A stretch of DNA of 64,000 bases from Algoriphagus sp. A40. GTDB taxonomy: Bacteria > Bacteroidota > Bacteroidia > Cytophagales > Cyclobacteriaceae. Made by a program: the position numbers and the translations under genes. The stretch spans positions 1 to 64,000 of the forward strand of contig NZ_MUNY01000031.1 in NCBI RefSeq assembly GCF_002002735.1, in the 5' to 3' direction. Below the pieces are notes generated by a model. It saw only the letters and a list, made by a program, of their open reading frames with translations, did no database searches and was not told the DNA's origin. Shown piece after piece: positions 27,315 through 36,082 of this stretch; the stretch's first letter is position 1; each line of letters starts with the position of its first letter.

Positions 27315-27875
27315 TTATGCCCAGGCTTTGTCGCCTTTCTTGTAATCCACACAGGCATCAAATCGACCAGGGGTTTCAATATATCTCAGCGCTTGAGTTG
27401 CTCCGATTTCTGAAGTGAAATATCCCAACACCGTCAGGTCCCGCAGCATATTGATCACGATTGGCTCTCTGGCGTCTCCACTTGCTTTGAATTTTTCCTG
27501 CATCCCATTCAGGAATGCAAGTCGGTCCTCTGCACTGGCCTCCATAAAGTCAGCTCCTTTTTCAGCTTTGAAGTCCGTGCTTAACTTATTCAATCCATCG
27601 ATAAACGCTTTTTGCTGGTCTGCATCGTAACAATCTTTGACCATCATCTGCATGAATTCACCGATTTTGGTGGCCTTAGCACCAGGAGTATCGGTGGTAG
27701 GAATGATGGTTTCACCGATCTCATCCAGAAAGGCAAGATCCTCCGGAGTGAAATTCAGGTCCTTGAGCTGTCGCTCTGGTGAGCAACCGGTGAGAAGGGC
27801 TGTGGCACCGATCATGGTACCTCCCATCATCAGGACGACGCTTTTCAGGGCGTCTCTTCTATTCATTACTGTCAT
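27315..27875 (-). CDS. Gluconate 2-dehydrogenase subunit 3-like protein
   Basis: A 186-residue small subunit partner of GMC dehydrogenases. The N-terminus has a Tat-like NRRDALKS motif, a hydrophobic stretch and a lipobox (LLTGC). The true start may therefore be the internal ATG at 27866. The mature part has the family pattern LAFLDEIGETIIPTTDTPGAKATKIGEFMQMMVKDCY. It probably carries the signal-less GMC subunit through the Tat pathway and anchors the complex in the periplasm. It is 12 bases downstream of the GMC gene. Confidence 0.88.
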   Translation of the reverse strand: MTVMNRRDALKSVVLMMGGTMIGATALLTGCSPERQLKDLNFTPEDLAFLDEIGETIIPTTDTPGAKATKIGEFMQMMVKDCYDADQQKAFIDGLNKLSTDFKAEKGADFMEASAEDRLAFLNGMQEKFKASGDAREPIVINMLRDLTVLGYFTSEIGATQALRYIETPGRFDACVDYKKGDKAWA

Positions 27876-27887
27876 GTCTTTCTCAGA

Positions 27888-29567
27888 TTAGAGGTTCATC
27901 TTTTTCAATTCATCCACTGCGAAAGCTGCCGCTCTGGCAGTAAGCGCCATGTAAGTCAAAGACGGGTTTTGCGCTGCAGCAGAAGTCATACATGCTCCAT
28001 CGGTCACAAACACGTTTTTAGCTTCCCACACCTGATTATTGCCATTGAGGACAGACGTTTTTGGATCCCGACCCATACGGGCAGTGCCCATTTCGTGGAT
28101 TCCCTGACCAAAGGTGTACCCATTGTCATAGGTATTTACATTTTTGAATCCGGCAACTTCAAGCATTTCAGCAGCATCGGCCATCATATCTTTTCGCATG
28201 TTGAGCTCATTTTGTTTGATCTCTGCGTTCATGACCAGGGCTTCCATGCCCCATTTGTCTTTGACAGTGTCAGAAAACTTAATGGTGTTTTCGTGGTAAG
28301 GAAGGATTTCTCCGAAAGCAGTGATACCCATTGACCAAGGCCCTGGTTCAGTCAATGCATCTTTCATCGGAGCGCCAAAGCCCAATTCGGCTACGTCTCT
28401 GCTCCATCCGCTTCTGCTTGCCCCACCCTGGTAGCCAAATCCACGGATGTAATCCCGTTTTTCACCGTTGAGGTTTCTGAATCTTGGAATGTAAAGTCCG
28501 GTAGGTCTTCTACCAAAATAATACTTGTCTTCAAAGCCTTCGTAAGTTCCGCTGGCTCCCAATCTGAAATGGTGATCCATCACGTTGTGCCCCAATTCGC
28601 CAGAGCTGGAACCCAAACCTCCCGGCCAAATGTCTGTTGCAGTTCTCATCAGGATTGCAGTTGAATTGAATGCAGAAGCGCAGAGGAATACGATTTTTGC
28701 ATCATATTCCACAGTTTGGTTGGTCTCGGCATCAAGTACTTCTACTCCGGTTGCTTTTTTAGTGTCTTTGTCATAGATCAAGCGACGGACGATGGACCAA
28801 GGCCGAAGGGTTAGGTTGCCGGTCGCTTGTGCAGCAGGAAGCGTTGAAGCCTGAGTGCTGAAATAGCCTCCAAAAGGACAACCTAATGAGCACTTGTTTC
28901 TGTATTGACAACCAGGACGTCCAGGAAGTGGTTGGGTGATGTTTGCAGGACGGCCAATGGTCCAAGTCCTGGCACCTTTGTAGTGTTCTTTGATTTTAGC
29001 AGCACCTGCCTCTTCCACGCAGTTCATCGGCATGGGTGGTTGGAATTCTCCGTCAGGAAGAATGTCCAATCCGTCTTTTGAACCGGATACTCCGATGAAT
29101 TTTTCCACATAGCTATACCAAGGCGCAATTTCATTGTATCGGATCGGCCAGTCTACAGCGATTCCGTCTTTAGCATTGGCTTCAAAGTCAACATTTGCCC
29201 AGCGATAGGATTGTCTACCCCAAAGTAGGGATCTACCGCCTAATTGATAGCCTCTAAACCAGGTGAATGGTTTCTCCTCAATGTAAGGAGAGTCACTTTC
29301 GTGAGCCCACCAGTCCAAATTCAGTTCATTTAGAACATAATCTCTCTTTAGGCTTGGGTGGTTTTCCAGATGTTCTTGAGTTCTTCTTCCTCTGTGGGGC
29401 ACTTCCCAAGGGGATAGAGTAGCAGATTTGTAATCTTTCACGTGTTCGACCATTGGTCCTCTCTCCAGGAGCAATACTTTCAGTCCCTTCTCCGTCAGTT
29501 CCTTAGCGGCCCATCCGCCGCTAATTCCAGACCCAACTACGATTGCGTCATACGCTTCATTTGCCAT
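27888..29567 (-). CDS. GMC family FAD-dependent sugar dehydrogenase
   Basis: A 559-residue flavoprotein. The FAD-binding motif VVGSGISGGWAAKEL is at residues 11-25. RGYQLGGRSLLWGRQSYRW and the C-terminal GTARMGRDPKTSVLN and TDGACMTSAAAQNPSLTYMALTARAA carry the substrate and active-site part. A Cys-rich stretch (GCQYRNKCSLGCPFGG) resembles the Fe-S-binding loop of glucoside 3-dehydrogenases. It lacks its own signal peptide. With the Tat subunit and a cytochrome c in the cluster, it likely oxidises C3 of glycosides in the periplasm. Confidence 0.9.
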   Translation of the reverse strand: MANEAYDAIVVGSGISGGWAAKELTEKGLKVLLLERGPMVEHVKDYKSATLSPWEVPHRGRRTQEHLENHPSLKRDYVLNELNLDWWAHESDSPYIEEKPFTWFRGYQLGGRSLLWGRQSYRWANVDFEANAKDGIAVDWPIRYNEIAPWYSYVEKFIGVSGSKDGLDILPDGEFQPPMPMNCVEEAGAAKIKEHYKGARTWTIGRPANITQPLPGRPGCQYRNKCSLGCPFGGYFSTQASTLPAAQATGNLTLRPWSIVRRLIYDKDTKKATGVEVLDAETNQTVEYDAKIVFLCASAFNSTAILMRTATDIWPGGLGSSSGELGHNVMDHHFRLGASGTYEGFEDKYYFGRRPTGLYIPRFRNLNGEKRDYIRGFGYQGGASRSGWSRDVAELGFGAPMKDALTEPGPWSMGITAFGEILPYHENTIKFSDTVKDKWGMEALVMNAEIKQNELNMRKDMMADAAEMLEVAGFKNVNTYDNGYTFGQGIHEMGTARMGRDPKTSVLNGNNQVWEAKNVFVTDGACMTSAAAQNPSLTYMALTARAAAFAVDELKKMNL

Positions 29568-29592
29568 AATAATGGGTATTTTGGATTAATTT

Positions 29593-30468
29593 TTACACAT
29601 CACAAACTTGCACGGCATGAGCTAGTGCAGCGATTTTGTCCTCAGATTTCGGAATAAATTCATGGGAAACAAATCCGGTGTAGCCTGTAGCCACTATTGC
29701 CTTCATGACAGCCGGATAGTTGATTTCCTGATTTTCATCGAGTTCATTACGGCCCGGGTTTCCTGCGGTATGGTAATGTCCGAAATACTGATGGTTGGTT
29801 TGAATGCTCCGGATAAGGTCCCCCTCGTCGATTTGCATGTGGTAGATGTCGAACAGTAATTTGAAGTTTTCGCTTCCGACCAATTTGCAGAGTTCCACAC
29901 CCCATGGAGAGAGATCGCACATGTAGTCTTTGTGGTTCACTTTGCTGTTCAACAGCTCCATCTGAATGATCACGCCGTGTTTTTCGGCGACTCCAATGAT
30001 TTTTTTTAGACCTTCCGCGCAATTTTTCATTCCCACTTCATCGTCCATCCCATTGCGGTTTCCTGAGAAGCAGATGAGGTTTTTATAGCCGTATTTGGCT
30101 ACTTCCGGAATCAATTCGGTGTAGTTTTTAATCAATTGCTCATGGTACTGGGGATCATTCCAGCCTTTTGGAATTCCTAGTTCGGCGCCATTACACATGG
30201 AGCATTCGACGCCGTGGGTCTTGAGGGTATCCCAGCCTTTTGGGCCTACCAAGTCGATGGCATTGAATCCGATTTTTTTCACAGCTACGCATAGCTCGTC
30301 CAAACTCAGGGAAGGCATTGTCCAGGCACACACGCCATGTTTGATATTGCCTTTAAGTTGAAGAGGGGCTTGGCCGTCTTTCCAGTCGAAAGCGGTCAAT
30401 GTGCCCATCGCAGCCCCTCCAAGTAACATTTTCTTAAAGGAGGATCTTCTGCTTGAGTCAAAATTCAT
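29593..30468 (-). CDS. Exported TIM-barrel isomerase (hydroxypyruvate isomerase-like)
   Basis: A 291-residue xylose isomerase-like barrel. SRRSSFKKML followed by a small hydrophobic stretch is a Tat signal. The barrel shows GVCAWTMPSLSLDELC, FNAIDLVGPKGWD, NLICFSGNR, IQMELLNSKVNHKDYM, FDIYHMQIDEGDL and GFVSHEFIP, matching hydroxypyruvate isomerase-type proteins with a Glu/Asp/His metal site. It is 25 bases downstream of the GMC reading direction and probably works on the keto-sugar product or its aglycone-free form. Confidence 0.85.
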   Translation of the reverse strand: MNFDSSRRSSFKKMLLGGAAMGTLTAFDWKDGQAPLQLKGNIKHGVCAWTMPSLSLDELCVAVKKIGFNAIDLVGPKGWDTLKTHGVECSMCNGAELGIPKGWNDPQYHEQLIKNYTELIPEVAKYGYKNLICFSGNRNGMDDEVGMKNCAEGLKKIIGVAEKHGVIIQMELLNSKVNHKDYMCDLSPWGVELCKLVGSENFKLLFDIYHMQIDEGDLIRSIQTNHQYFGHYHTAGNPGRNELDENQEINYPAVMKAIVATGYTGFVSHEFIPKSEDKIAALAHAVQVCDV

Positions 30469-30481
30469 AGTTATTTGGGGT

Positions 30482-31708
30482 TTAATGGTGAGGCTTAGTT
30501 TTTTCTTCTTTGAAAAAAGAAATGAAAAATAGTAAAACCAATACGGAAATGCCAGCAGGAATCAGCCAAATTGATTTCCATGCATGAAGTCCGGTCGGAT
30601 CGAGGTAATAATCGGAGATTTGGCCTGCTGCCCAAAATCCAATTAGCATCCCGATGCCATAGGTAGCAAGGGTGATGAGGCCCTGGGCGGAGGATTTGAA
30701 TTTTTCACCGGCATGAGCATCGGTGTAGATCTGCCCGCTCACAAAGAAAAAATCGTAGCAAATTCCGTGGAGGATGATCCCGGTCATGAGCATCCACATT
30801 CCCGTGTCTGCATCACCCAAGGCAAAAAAGACATATCGGAAAGCCCAGGCTAGCATCGCTACCACCAAAGTCTTTTTCAGTCCAAACCGGTAAAAAAATA
30901 TCGGAAGTGCAAGCATAAACACAACTTCGGAGACTTGCCCAAGTGCCATTTTTCCTGTCGAGTTTTCTACGCCGATCTCTGTGAAAAATGGACTTGCATT
31001 TTGGTAATAAAAGGCCAGCGGAATACAGATCAGGACCGAGGAAAGGAAGAAAATGGCATAATTGCGGTCTTTCAGCAATGCCAAAGCATCCAATCCCAAG
31101 GCCTCAGAAAGTCTAAATTCCCCGGTAGATTTTGCTTTGGGCGGAGTAGCTGGCAGGGTGAAACTGTAAAGCCCTAAGCAAGCTGAAACGAAGGCTGCCA
31201 TGATCCAGGTGTTTTTGAGGAGGCCCTCCGCAAGCCCCGACTGGCTGTCCCAGGCCAAATAGGAGATGAGCATCCCGGCCGAAACCCAGCCGATCGTGCC
31301 CCAAACCCGGATTACCGAAAACTCCTTTGCAGGATCCTTCATTTGGTTGAAGGAGATGGAGTTGACCAGCGCCAGGGTAGGCATAAACAGGATCATGTAT
31401 CCCAACAATACCGGAAAGAAACCCGAAAAGTCTGTGGAGGAATAAAGGAGATACATCAGGCCGGCTCCCAACAAATGGATGGTCCCTAGGATTCGCTGGG
31501 CGTGAAAATACCTGTCGGCAATCAGCCCTACTATAAAAGGCGCTATTATCGCACCAAAGGACTGCGTGGAAAATGCCAAAGAAATTTGCTGGTCTTTTGC
31601 CTGAAGGTTATTTGCCAGAAATGTCCCCAAAGTCACAAACCAAGATCCCCAAACAAAAAACTCCAGAAACATCATCAGGGAAAGACGGAACTTGGTAAGG
31701 AAATTCAT
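30482..31708 (-). CDS. MFS transporter of the nucleoside/sugar symporter type
   Basis: A 408-residue permease with about 12 transmembrane helices. The start MNFLTKFRLSLMMFLEFFVWGSWFVTLGTFL and the early GLIADRYFHAQRILG loop match the nucleoside:H+ symporter (NupG-like) group. Such members in sugar-oxidation clusters of Bacteroidota probably import the modified sugar rather than nucleosides. It is the first gene of the minus-strand arm. A 245-bp promoter region separates it from the divergent Gfo/Idh arm. Confidence 0.85.
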   Translation of the reverse strand: MNFLTKFRLSLMMFLEFFVWGSWFVTLGTFLANNLQAKDQQISLAFSTQSFGAIIAPFIVGLIADRYFHAQRILGTIHLLGAGLMYLLYSSTDFSGFFPVLLGYMILFMPTLALVNSISFNQMKDPAKEFSVIRVWGTIGWVSAGMLISYLAWDSQSGLAEGLLKNTWIMAAFVSACLGLYSFTLPATPPKAKSTGEFRLSEALGLDALALLKDRNYAIFFLSSVLICIPLAFYYQNASPFFTEIGVENSTGKMALGQVSEVVFMLALPIFFYRFGLKKTLVVAMLAWAFRYVFFALGDADTGMWMLMTGIILHGICYDFFFVSGQIYTDAHAGEKFKSSAQGLITLATYGIGMLIGFWAAGQISDYYLDPTGLHAWKSIWLIPAGISVLVLLFFISFFKEEKTKPHH

Positions 31709-31953
31709 AGGCTGTTTTTGGGGTGGAAAAATGGAAATTGTTACCTGAAATTTAGAATTTGGGCTTTTTGCTGTATTTTAAGCATCTCCTTTGAGATTCC
31801 GAAGAAAGGGGCTTAAAAGTTTTGTCAAAGCCATTCATAACCCAATGTGACAACTGATCATATTCTAATATCCTAACTCTCCGGAACTCCGAAATTTCCA
31901 TTCTGATCGTTAATTTTCAACTCAAATAACCTAATAAACTAATCTTTTGACCG
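31709..31953. promoter_or_regulatory. Divergent promoter region of the sugar-oxidation cluster
   Basis: 245 bp between the start codons of the two cluster arms, rich in A+T. It must hold promoters for both. I see no confident -33/-7 pair or clear operator palindrome. Confidence 0.4.
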
Positions 31954-33123
31954 ATGTCAACAGCTAAAAAATTGAAACTCGGACTTGTAGGCGGTGGGCC
32001 GGGTTCTTTTATCGGTGCGATCCACTTAAACGGAGCACTGATGGACGGGATGTTCGAACTGGTATGTGGTTCATTCAGTTCCAATTCGGCCAAATCCCAA
32101 CAACGGGGAGAAGAACTCATGCTTGATCCCACAAGAGTATATGGCACCTATGATGAGATGTACGAAAAAGAATCCCAACTCCCTGAAGGAATCCGGATGG
32201 ATGTCGTGGCAATCGTGACGCCTAATAATGTACATTTTGATCCGACAATGAAGGCCTTGAAAAGTGGATTTCACGTGGCCCTTGACAAGCCAATGACGCT
32301 GAATTATCAAGAAGCCAAAGAGTTGTATCATATCGTCAAAAATTCAGACAGACGCTTTTTGTTGACTCATACCTATTCCGGGTATCCGATGATCAAGCAG
32401 GCCAAACAGATGATCGCAGAAGGCCAAATCGGCAAGGTGCGCAAAGTCTATGTCGAATACCCACAGGGCTGGCTTTACAAACTTTTGGAAACTGAAAACA
32501 ACAAACAAGCCGAATGGAGAACAGATCCTGCCAGAAATGGGCTCGCTGGATGCATGGGAGATATTGGAACCCATGCTTTTCACATGGCGGAATACATTAC
32601 AGGAGAGAAAGTGGCCCAGCTTTGCGCGGATTTATACATCAAAATCGACGGTCGACCGATCGATGATGACGGTGTAGTGTTGCTTCGATTTGAAAACGGA
32701 GCATCAGGGGTATTGATGGCTTCGCAGACAGATACAGGTTGTGAAAACAACCTGAAGGTTCGGGTTTATGGAGAGAAAGGCGGCCTGGAATGGGAGCAGG
32801 AACTCAATAATTCCCTGACGGTTCGAATTCCAAATCAGCCACCCCAGATTTTCAGAGCTGGTACCGGTTACCTAGGATCTTTGGCCCAGGAAAATACTCG
32901 AACTCCCGCAGGACATCCGGAAGGTTATGTGGAGGCATTTGGAAACTTATACCGAAATTTCGCCCGCTGCATTTATGCTGACCGGGAAGGCCAAAAGCCC
33001 AAGTGGGAATGGGAAGATTATCCGGGAATCGAAGACGGAATTCGCGGGATGGCCTTTATTGATCACGTGCTCGCAAGCACAAAGTCCGATTTAAAATGGA
33101 CTCCTTTTATTGTAGAAAAATAA
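31954..33123 (+). CDS. Gfo/Idh/MocA family oxidoreductase
   Basis: A 389-residue cytosolic NAD(P)-dependent sugar dehydrogenase. The Rossmann motif LGLVGGGPGSFIG is at residues 8-20, DKPMTLN matches the EKP-type motif (catalytic Lys), and GDIGTHAFHMAEYITG carries the catalytic Asp/His. The C-terminal domain is complete. It has no signal peptide, unlike most cluster partners. It probably interconverts a 3-keto-sugar and the free sugar after uptake, together with the following epimerase gene 31 bases away. Confidence 0.92.
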   Translation: MSTAKKLKLGLVGGGPGSFIGAIHLNGALMDGMFELVCGSFSSNSAKSQQRGEELMLDPTRVYGTYDEMYEKESQLPEGIRMDVVAIVTPNNVHFDPTMKALKSGFHVALDKPMTLNYQEAKELYHIVKNSDRRFLLTHTYSGYPMIKQAKQMIAEGQIGKVRKVYVEYPQGWLYKLLETENNKQAEWRTDPARNGLAGCMGDIGTHAFHMAEYITGEKVAQLCADLYIKIDGRPIDDDGVVLLRFENGASGVLMASQTDTGCENNLKVRVYGEKGGLEWEQELNNSLTVRIPNQPPQIFRAGTGYLGSLAQENTRTPAGHPEGYVEAFGNLYRNFARCIYADREGQKPKWEWEDYPGIEDGIRGMAFIDHVLASTKSDLKWTPFIVEK

Positions 33124-33154
33124 TTTTTGATAACAATTCAAACCCTTAACTCCT

Positions 33155-34207
33155 ATGAAAACTATCAAAGGTCCGGCAGTCTTTTTGGCACAATTTGCCG
33201 ATGACAAAGCACCTTTCAACAATCTGAAGAATATCAGCCAGTACATGGCTGACCTTGGATATAAAGGAATTCAGATCCCGAGTTGGGATTCCAGAATGAT
33301 CGATTTGCAAAAAGCTGCCGAAAGCAAGACATATGCAGACGAAATAAAAGGAGTCGTGGCTGATGCAGGAATGGAAATCACCGAACTTTCTACCCACCTT
33401 CAAGGCCAGCTGGTGGCAGTGCATCCAGCCTACAATGAACTTTTCGACGGCTTTGCTCCGGCAAATCTAAAAGGCGATCTCAAAGGAAAATCCGAGTGGG
33501 CTACCCAGCAATTGAAGTATGCTGCAAAAGCATCCTCAAATCTTGGGCTTAATGCTTGTGCTTCCTTTTCGGGAGCGCTGATGTGGCATACCGTTTATCC
33601 TTGGCCGCAGCGTCCCGCTGGATTAGTGGATACAGGCTTTGGCGAATTGGCAAAAAGATGGCTACCGATCCTGAATGAATTTGACCAATACGGCGTGGAT
33701 GTCTGCTACGAACTGCATCCGGGGGAAGATTTGCACGATGGGATTACTTTCGAAATGTTCTTAGAAAAAGTGGGAGGACATAAGCGCGCAAATATCCTGT
33801 ATGACCCAAGTCACTTTGTGCTTCAGTGCTTGGATTACCTTCAGTTCATTGATTTTTACCACGATCGGATCAAAATGTTCCATGTGAAAGATGCGGAATT
33901 TAACCCTACCGGAAAGCAGGGAGTTTATGGCGGATTTCAAGGATGGGTAGAAAGAGCCGGCCGATTTAGATCATTGGGTGATGGACAGGTTGATTTTGCA
34001 GGAATATTTAGCAAACTTTCGCAATACAATTACAGTGGATGGGCTGTATTGGAATGGGAGTGTGCCATCAAGCATCCGGAACAGGGTGCGGCTGAAGGTG
34101 CCCCGTTTATTGACAGTCATATTATAAGAGTTACGGAAAAAGCATTTGATGATTTTGCAAGCACGGGTGCTGATGAAGCATTTAACAGAAAAATTTTAGG
34201 AATTTAA
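33155..34207 (+). CDS. Cytosolic TIM-barrel sugar isomerase/epimerase
   Basis: A 350-residue xylose isomerase-like barrel without a signal peptide. The visible elements are YKGIQIPSWD, ITELSTHLQGQL, SFSGALMWH, VCYELHPGEDLHDG, ILYDPSHFVLQCLDY, MFHVKDAEF and WAVLEWECAIKHPE. Together they supply Glu, Asp and His residues for a divalent metal. It is in tandem with the Gfo/Idh gene and likely acts on the same cytosolic intermediate. The exact reaction is unknown. Confidence 0.88.
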   Translation: MKTIKGPAVFLAQFADDKAPFNNLKNISQYMADLGYKGIQIPSWDSRMIDLQKAAESKTYADEIKGVVADAGMEITELSTHLQGQLVAVHPAYNELFDGFAPANLKGDLKGKSEWATQQLKYAAKASSNLGLNACASFSGALMWHTVYPWPQRPAGLVDTGFGELAKRWLPILNEFDQYGVDVCYELHPGEDLHDGITFEMFLEKVGGHKRANILYDPSHFVLQCLDYLQFIDFYHDRIKMFHVKDAEFNPTGKQGVYGGFQGWVERAGRFRSLGDGQVDFAGIFSKLSQYNYSGWAVLEWECAIKHPEQGAAEGAPFIDSHIIRVTEKAFDDFASTGADEAFNRKILGI

Positions 34208-34226
34208 ATACTCTAACTAATAAACA

Positions 34227-34655
34227 ATGAAAATTTCCAAATCATTAAACCTCGGATTGCTCGCATTGGCGGGTTTGGCATTTGCATGTGGAGGAGGAGA
34301 AAAAGCTGCTGAAACTACTGCCCCTGAGGCTTCAACCCCTGCAGCAGCCCCTGCCCAAGAAATCAGCCTTGAAGAAAAATACAAGGATGATCCTATCTAT
34401 ATCAAGGGGATCGAAAAAATCAAAGCTTCTGATTGTATGACCTGCCACATGGTAGAGCGCAAGATCATTGGCCCTTCTTATGCTGAGGTAGCAGCCAAAT
34501 ACGAAAATACCGAGGAAAACGTAACCATGCTTGCTGGAAAAGTAATAGCAGGCGGAGCGGGTGTTTGGGGGGAAGTGATGATGGCGCCACACCCTTCGAT
34601 CAGTGAAGAAGATGCGAAAGATATGGTTAGATCCATTTTGCTTCTCAAAAAGTAA
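34227..34655 (+). CDS. Lipoprotein c-type cytochrome
   Basis: A 142-residue periplasmic cytochrome. A signal peptide with lipobox ends at Cys21 (LAFAC), followed by an Ala/Pro/Glu-rich linker to about residue 48. The haem-binding CMTCH is at 70-74, and a Met ligand is probably in EVMMAPHP (about 115-122). Size and fold fit a cytochrome c551/c552-like class I protein. It probably takes electrons from the GMC dehydrogenase. It is 20 bases after the epimerase and 3 bases before the DUF1080 gene. Confidence 0.9.
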   Translation: MKISKSLNLGLLALAGLAFACGGGEKAAETTAPEASTPAAAPAQEISLEEKYKDDPIYIKGIEKIKASDCMTCHMVERKIIGPSYAEVAAKYENTEENVTMLAGKVIAGGAGVWGEVMMAPHPSISEEDAKDMVRSILLLKK

Positions 34656-34657
34656 TT

Positions 34658-35398
34658 ATGAGAAAAGGCTATTTGGCAATGTGGGCAGCTGCAGGATTTT
34701 TTGCAGCTTGTTCCGCACCTAAGACAGAAGAGGCTACTTCTCAAGATACTGTAGCAGTAGCTGCTCCTGTAGAGGAGTGGGTTTCCCTTTTTGATGGTCA
34801 GACGTTCAACGGTTGGTCAAAATACGGCGGGGGTGAAGTTGGGAAGGCCTGGAAAATTGAAAACGGAGAATTTTTCCTTGATGCTTCCAACAAAGACAAA
34901 TGGGAAGAAGGAGATGGGGGAGATATCGTAACCAATGAAGAGTTTGAGAATTTCCATTTCAAGACGGAATGGAAAATCTCACCTAACGGAAACAGTGGGA
35001 TAATTTTCCTAGTACACGAATCACCGGAGTTTACCAACACCTACCATACCGGTCCGGAAATGCAGGTGTTGGATAACAATGGCCACCCTGATGCCAAAAT
35101 CATCAGCCACCGCGCAGGCGATCTTTATGATTTGATCGTAAGCAGCCAGGAAACTGTGAAGCCGGTAGGCGAATGGAATCAAGCTGAGGTTATTATCAAC
35201 CAAGGTAAATTGGACTTGATTCTCAATGGTGTTACCGTAGTGTCTACTACACTTTGGACTCCGGAATGGGATGCCTTGGTTGCAGGCAGTAAATTCAAGG
35301 ACATGCCGGGTTTTGCGAAGTATAAGAAAGGGAAAATTGCCCTTCAAGACCACGGAGACGTGGTACACTACCGAAATGTGATGATTAAAAAGTTGTAA
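34658..35398 (+). CDS. DUF1080 lipoprotein (3-keto-disaccharide hydrolase domain)
   Basis: A 246-residue lipoprotein. The lipobox ends FFAAC (Cys18). The single concanavalin-like domain opens with WVSLFDGQTFNGWSKYG and contains NSGIIFLVHESP, GPEMQVLDNNGHPDA, the RAGDLYDLI segment and a final HGDVVHYRNVMIKKL, all hallmarks of DUF1080. Members cleave 3-keto-glycosides, which fits the GMC dehydrogenase in the same cluster. It is the last gene of the plus arm and is followed by a terminator. Confidence 0.92.
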   Translation: MRKGYLAMWAAAGFFAACSAPKTEEATSQDTVAVAAPVEEWVSLFDGQTFNGWSKYGGGEVGKAWKIENGEFFLDASNKDKWEEGDGGDIVTNEEFENFHFKTEWKISPNGNSGIIFLVHESPEFTNTYHTGPEMQVLDNNGHPDAKIISHRAGDLYDLIVSSQETVKPVGEWNQAEVIINQGKLDLILNGVTVVSTTLWTPEWDALVAGSKFKDMPGFAKYKKGKIALQDHGDVVHYRNVMIKKL

Positions 35399-35403
35399 TT
35401 AAA

Positions 35404-35424
35404 AAGCCCCGATTTCGGGGCTTC
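35404..35424 (+). terminator. Intrinsic terminator
   Basis: Stem AGCCCCGA/TCGGGGCT with a tiny loop, then T-rich sequence, 5 bases after the DUF1080 stop codon. Confidence 0.8.
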
Positions 35425-35675
35425 TTAATTTTAGAGTATTCCTATATTTTTTTGGAAGTGGACTTTCAGCCCACATATCGAAACCCAATACATAATCCGG
35501 CTTTAATTTCTTTCAGAAAATCCAAAAACCTCAGTTTTCCTTTGGAGGTCAAATCCAAACGACCAGGAATGGGGTAAAAACAGCTTAAGCTTCAAAGCAA
35601 AGCAGTCAGTTTGGTACTTGCTCGATAAAAAACGGTATGCCATTCTACAGCAAAAGAATCGAAAGCCTTTAAAAA

Positions 35676-35707
35676 AAGAAAAGCAGACCGTTTCCAATCT
35701 GCTTTGG
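35676..35707 (-). terminator. tRNA-Lys terminator copy
   Basis: On the minus strand AAGCAGA/TCTGCTT around a TTGGAAACGG loop, then a T-rich tract. It directly follows the broken tRNA-Lys copy and is nearly identical to the hairpin after the intact tRNA-Lys at 36050-36082. Confidence 0.7.
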
Positions 35708-35781
35708 TGATCCCGCTGGGATTCGAACCCAGGACCCTCCCGATCAAAATCGGGATGCTCTGACAGCTGACTTACGGAATC
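35708..35781 (-). pseudogene. tRNA-Lys-like pseudogene with replaced anticodon arm
   Basis: The acceptor stem, T arm and 3' end are identical to the intact tRNA-Lys, but the D arm is damaged. The 17-base anticodon arm is replaced by an 18-base hairpin, TCCCGAT-TTTG-ATCGGGA. As drawn the tRNA would have an 8-base anticodon loop. It is 74 bases long and lies immediately downstream of the GIY-YIG gene stop. Confidence 0.8.
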
Positions 35782-36023
35782 TTCTTGCTGATTAGGGATT
35801 CTATGTAAATCCTTGACTTCTTTTTCTTGATCTCCAATTCTCTTTTTTTGGCAGTGATCAGATCCTGGTATTCTTCCCTGTAAACCAGATTCCAAGGAAC
35901 TCCCGTGGAAGTGAATTTGGAATGCCCAATATTATGTTCATACAATCTCCTGTCAAGTTCTTTACATGCACCGATATAGAATTTGTTGAGTTTTTTGGAG
36001 TATAAAATGTAAACCCATGCCAT
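35772..36023 (-). CDS. GIY-YIG single-domain nuclease (UPF0213-like)
   Basis: An 83-residue protein that is just the GIY-YIG domain. VYILYSKKLNKFYIGACKEL carries the two strands (YIL...YIG), then the conserved Arg in LDRRLYEHN, the K/G segment and a catalytic Glu region in ELEIKKKKSR. The ATG at 36023 starts right before the domain. The last codons run into the broken tRNA-Lys copy. It sits between two direct copies of the tRNA-Lys 3' half and terminator. Such genes recur beside tRNAs in Bacteroidota. A role in DNA cleavage is inferred from the family. Confidence 0.85.
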   Translation of the reverse strand: MAWVYILYSKKLNKFYIGACKELDRRLYEHNIGHSKFTSTGVPWNLVYREEYQDLITAKKRELEIKKKKSRIYIESLISKKIP

Positions 36024-36049
36024 GGCTAAAAAATTGAATTCCATAAAAA

Positions 36050-36082
36050 TAAGAAAAGCAGACCGTTTCCAGTCTGCTTTGG
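36050..36082 (-). terminator. tRNA-Lys terminator
   Basis: AAAGCAGAC/GTCTGCTTT hairpin on the minus strand followed by T-rich sequence, directly after the mature 3' end of the intact tRNA-Lys. Confidence 0.75.

Noticed and set aside
35503..35895. A 130-codon minus-strand open frame across the tRNA-Lys fragment
   Set aside because: Its sequence is mostly the translation of a pseudo-tRNA, its terminator and the antisense of the GIY-YIG end, with no protein-like signature.
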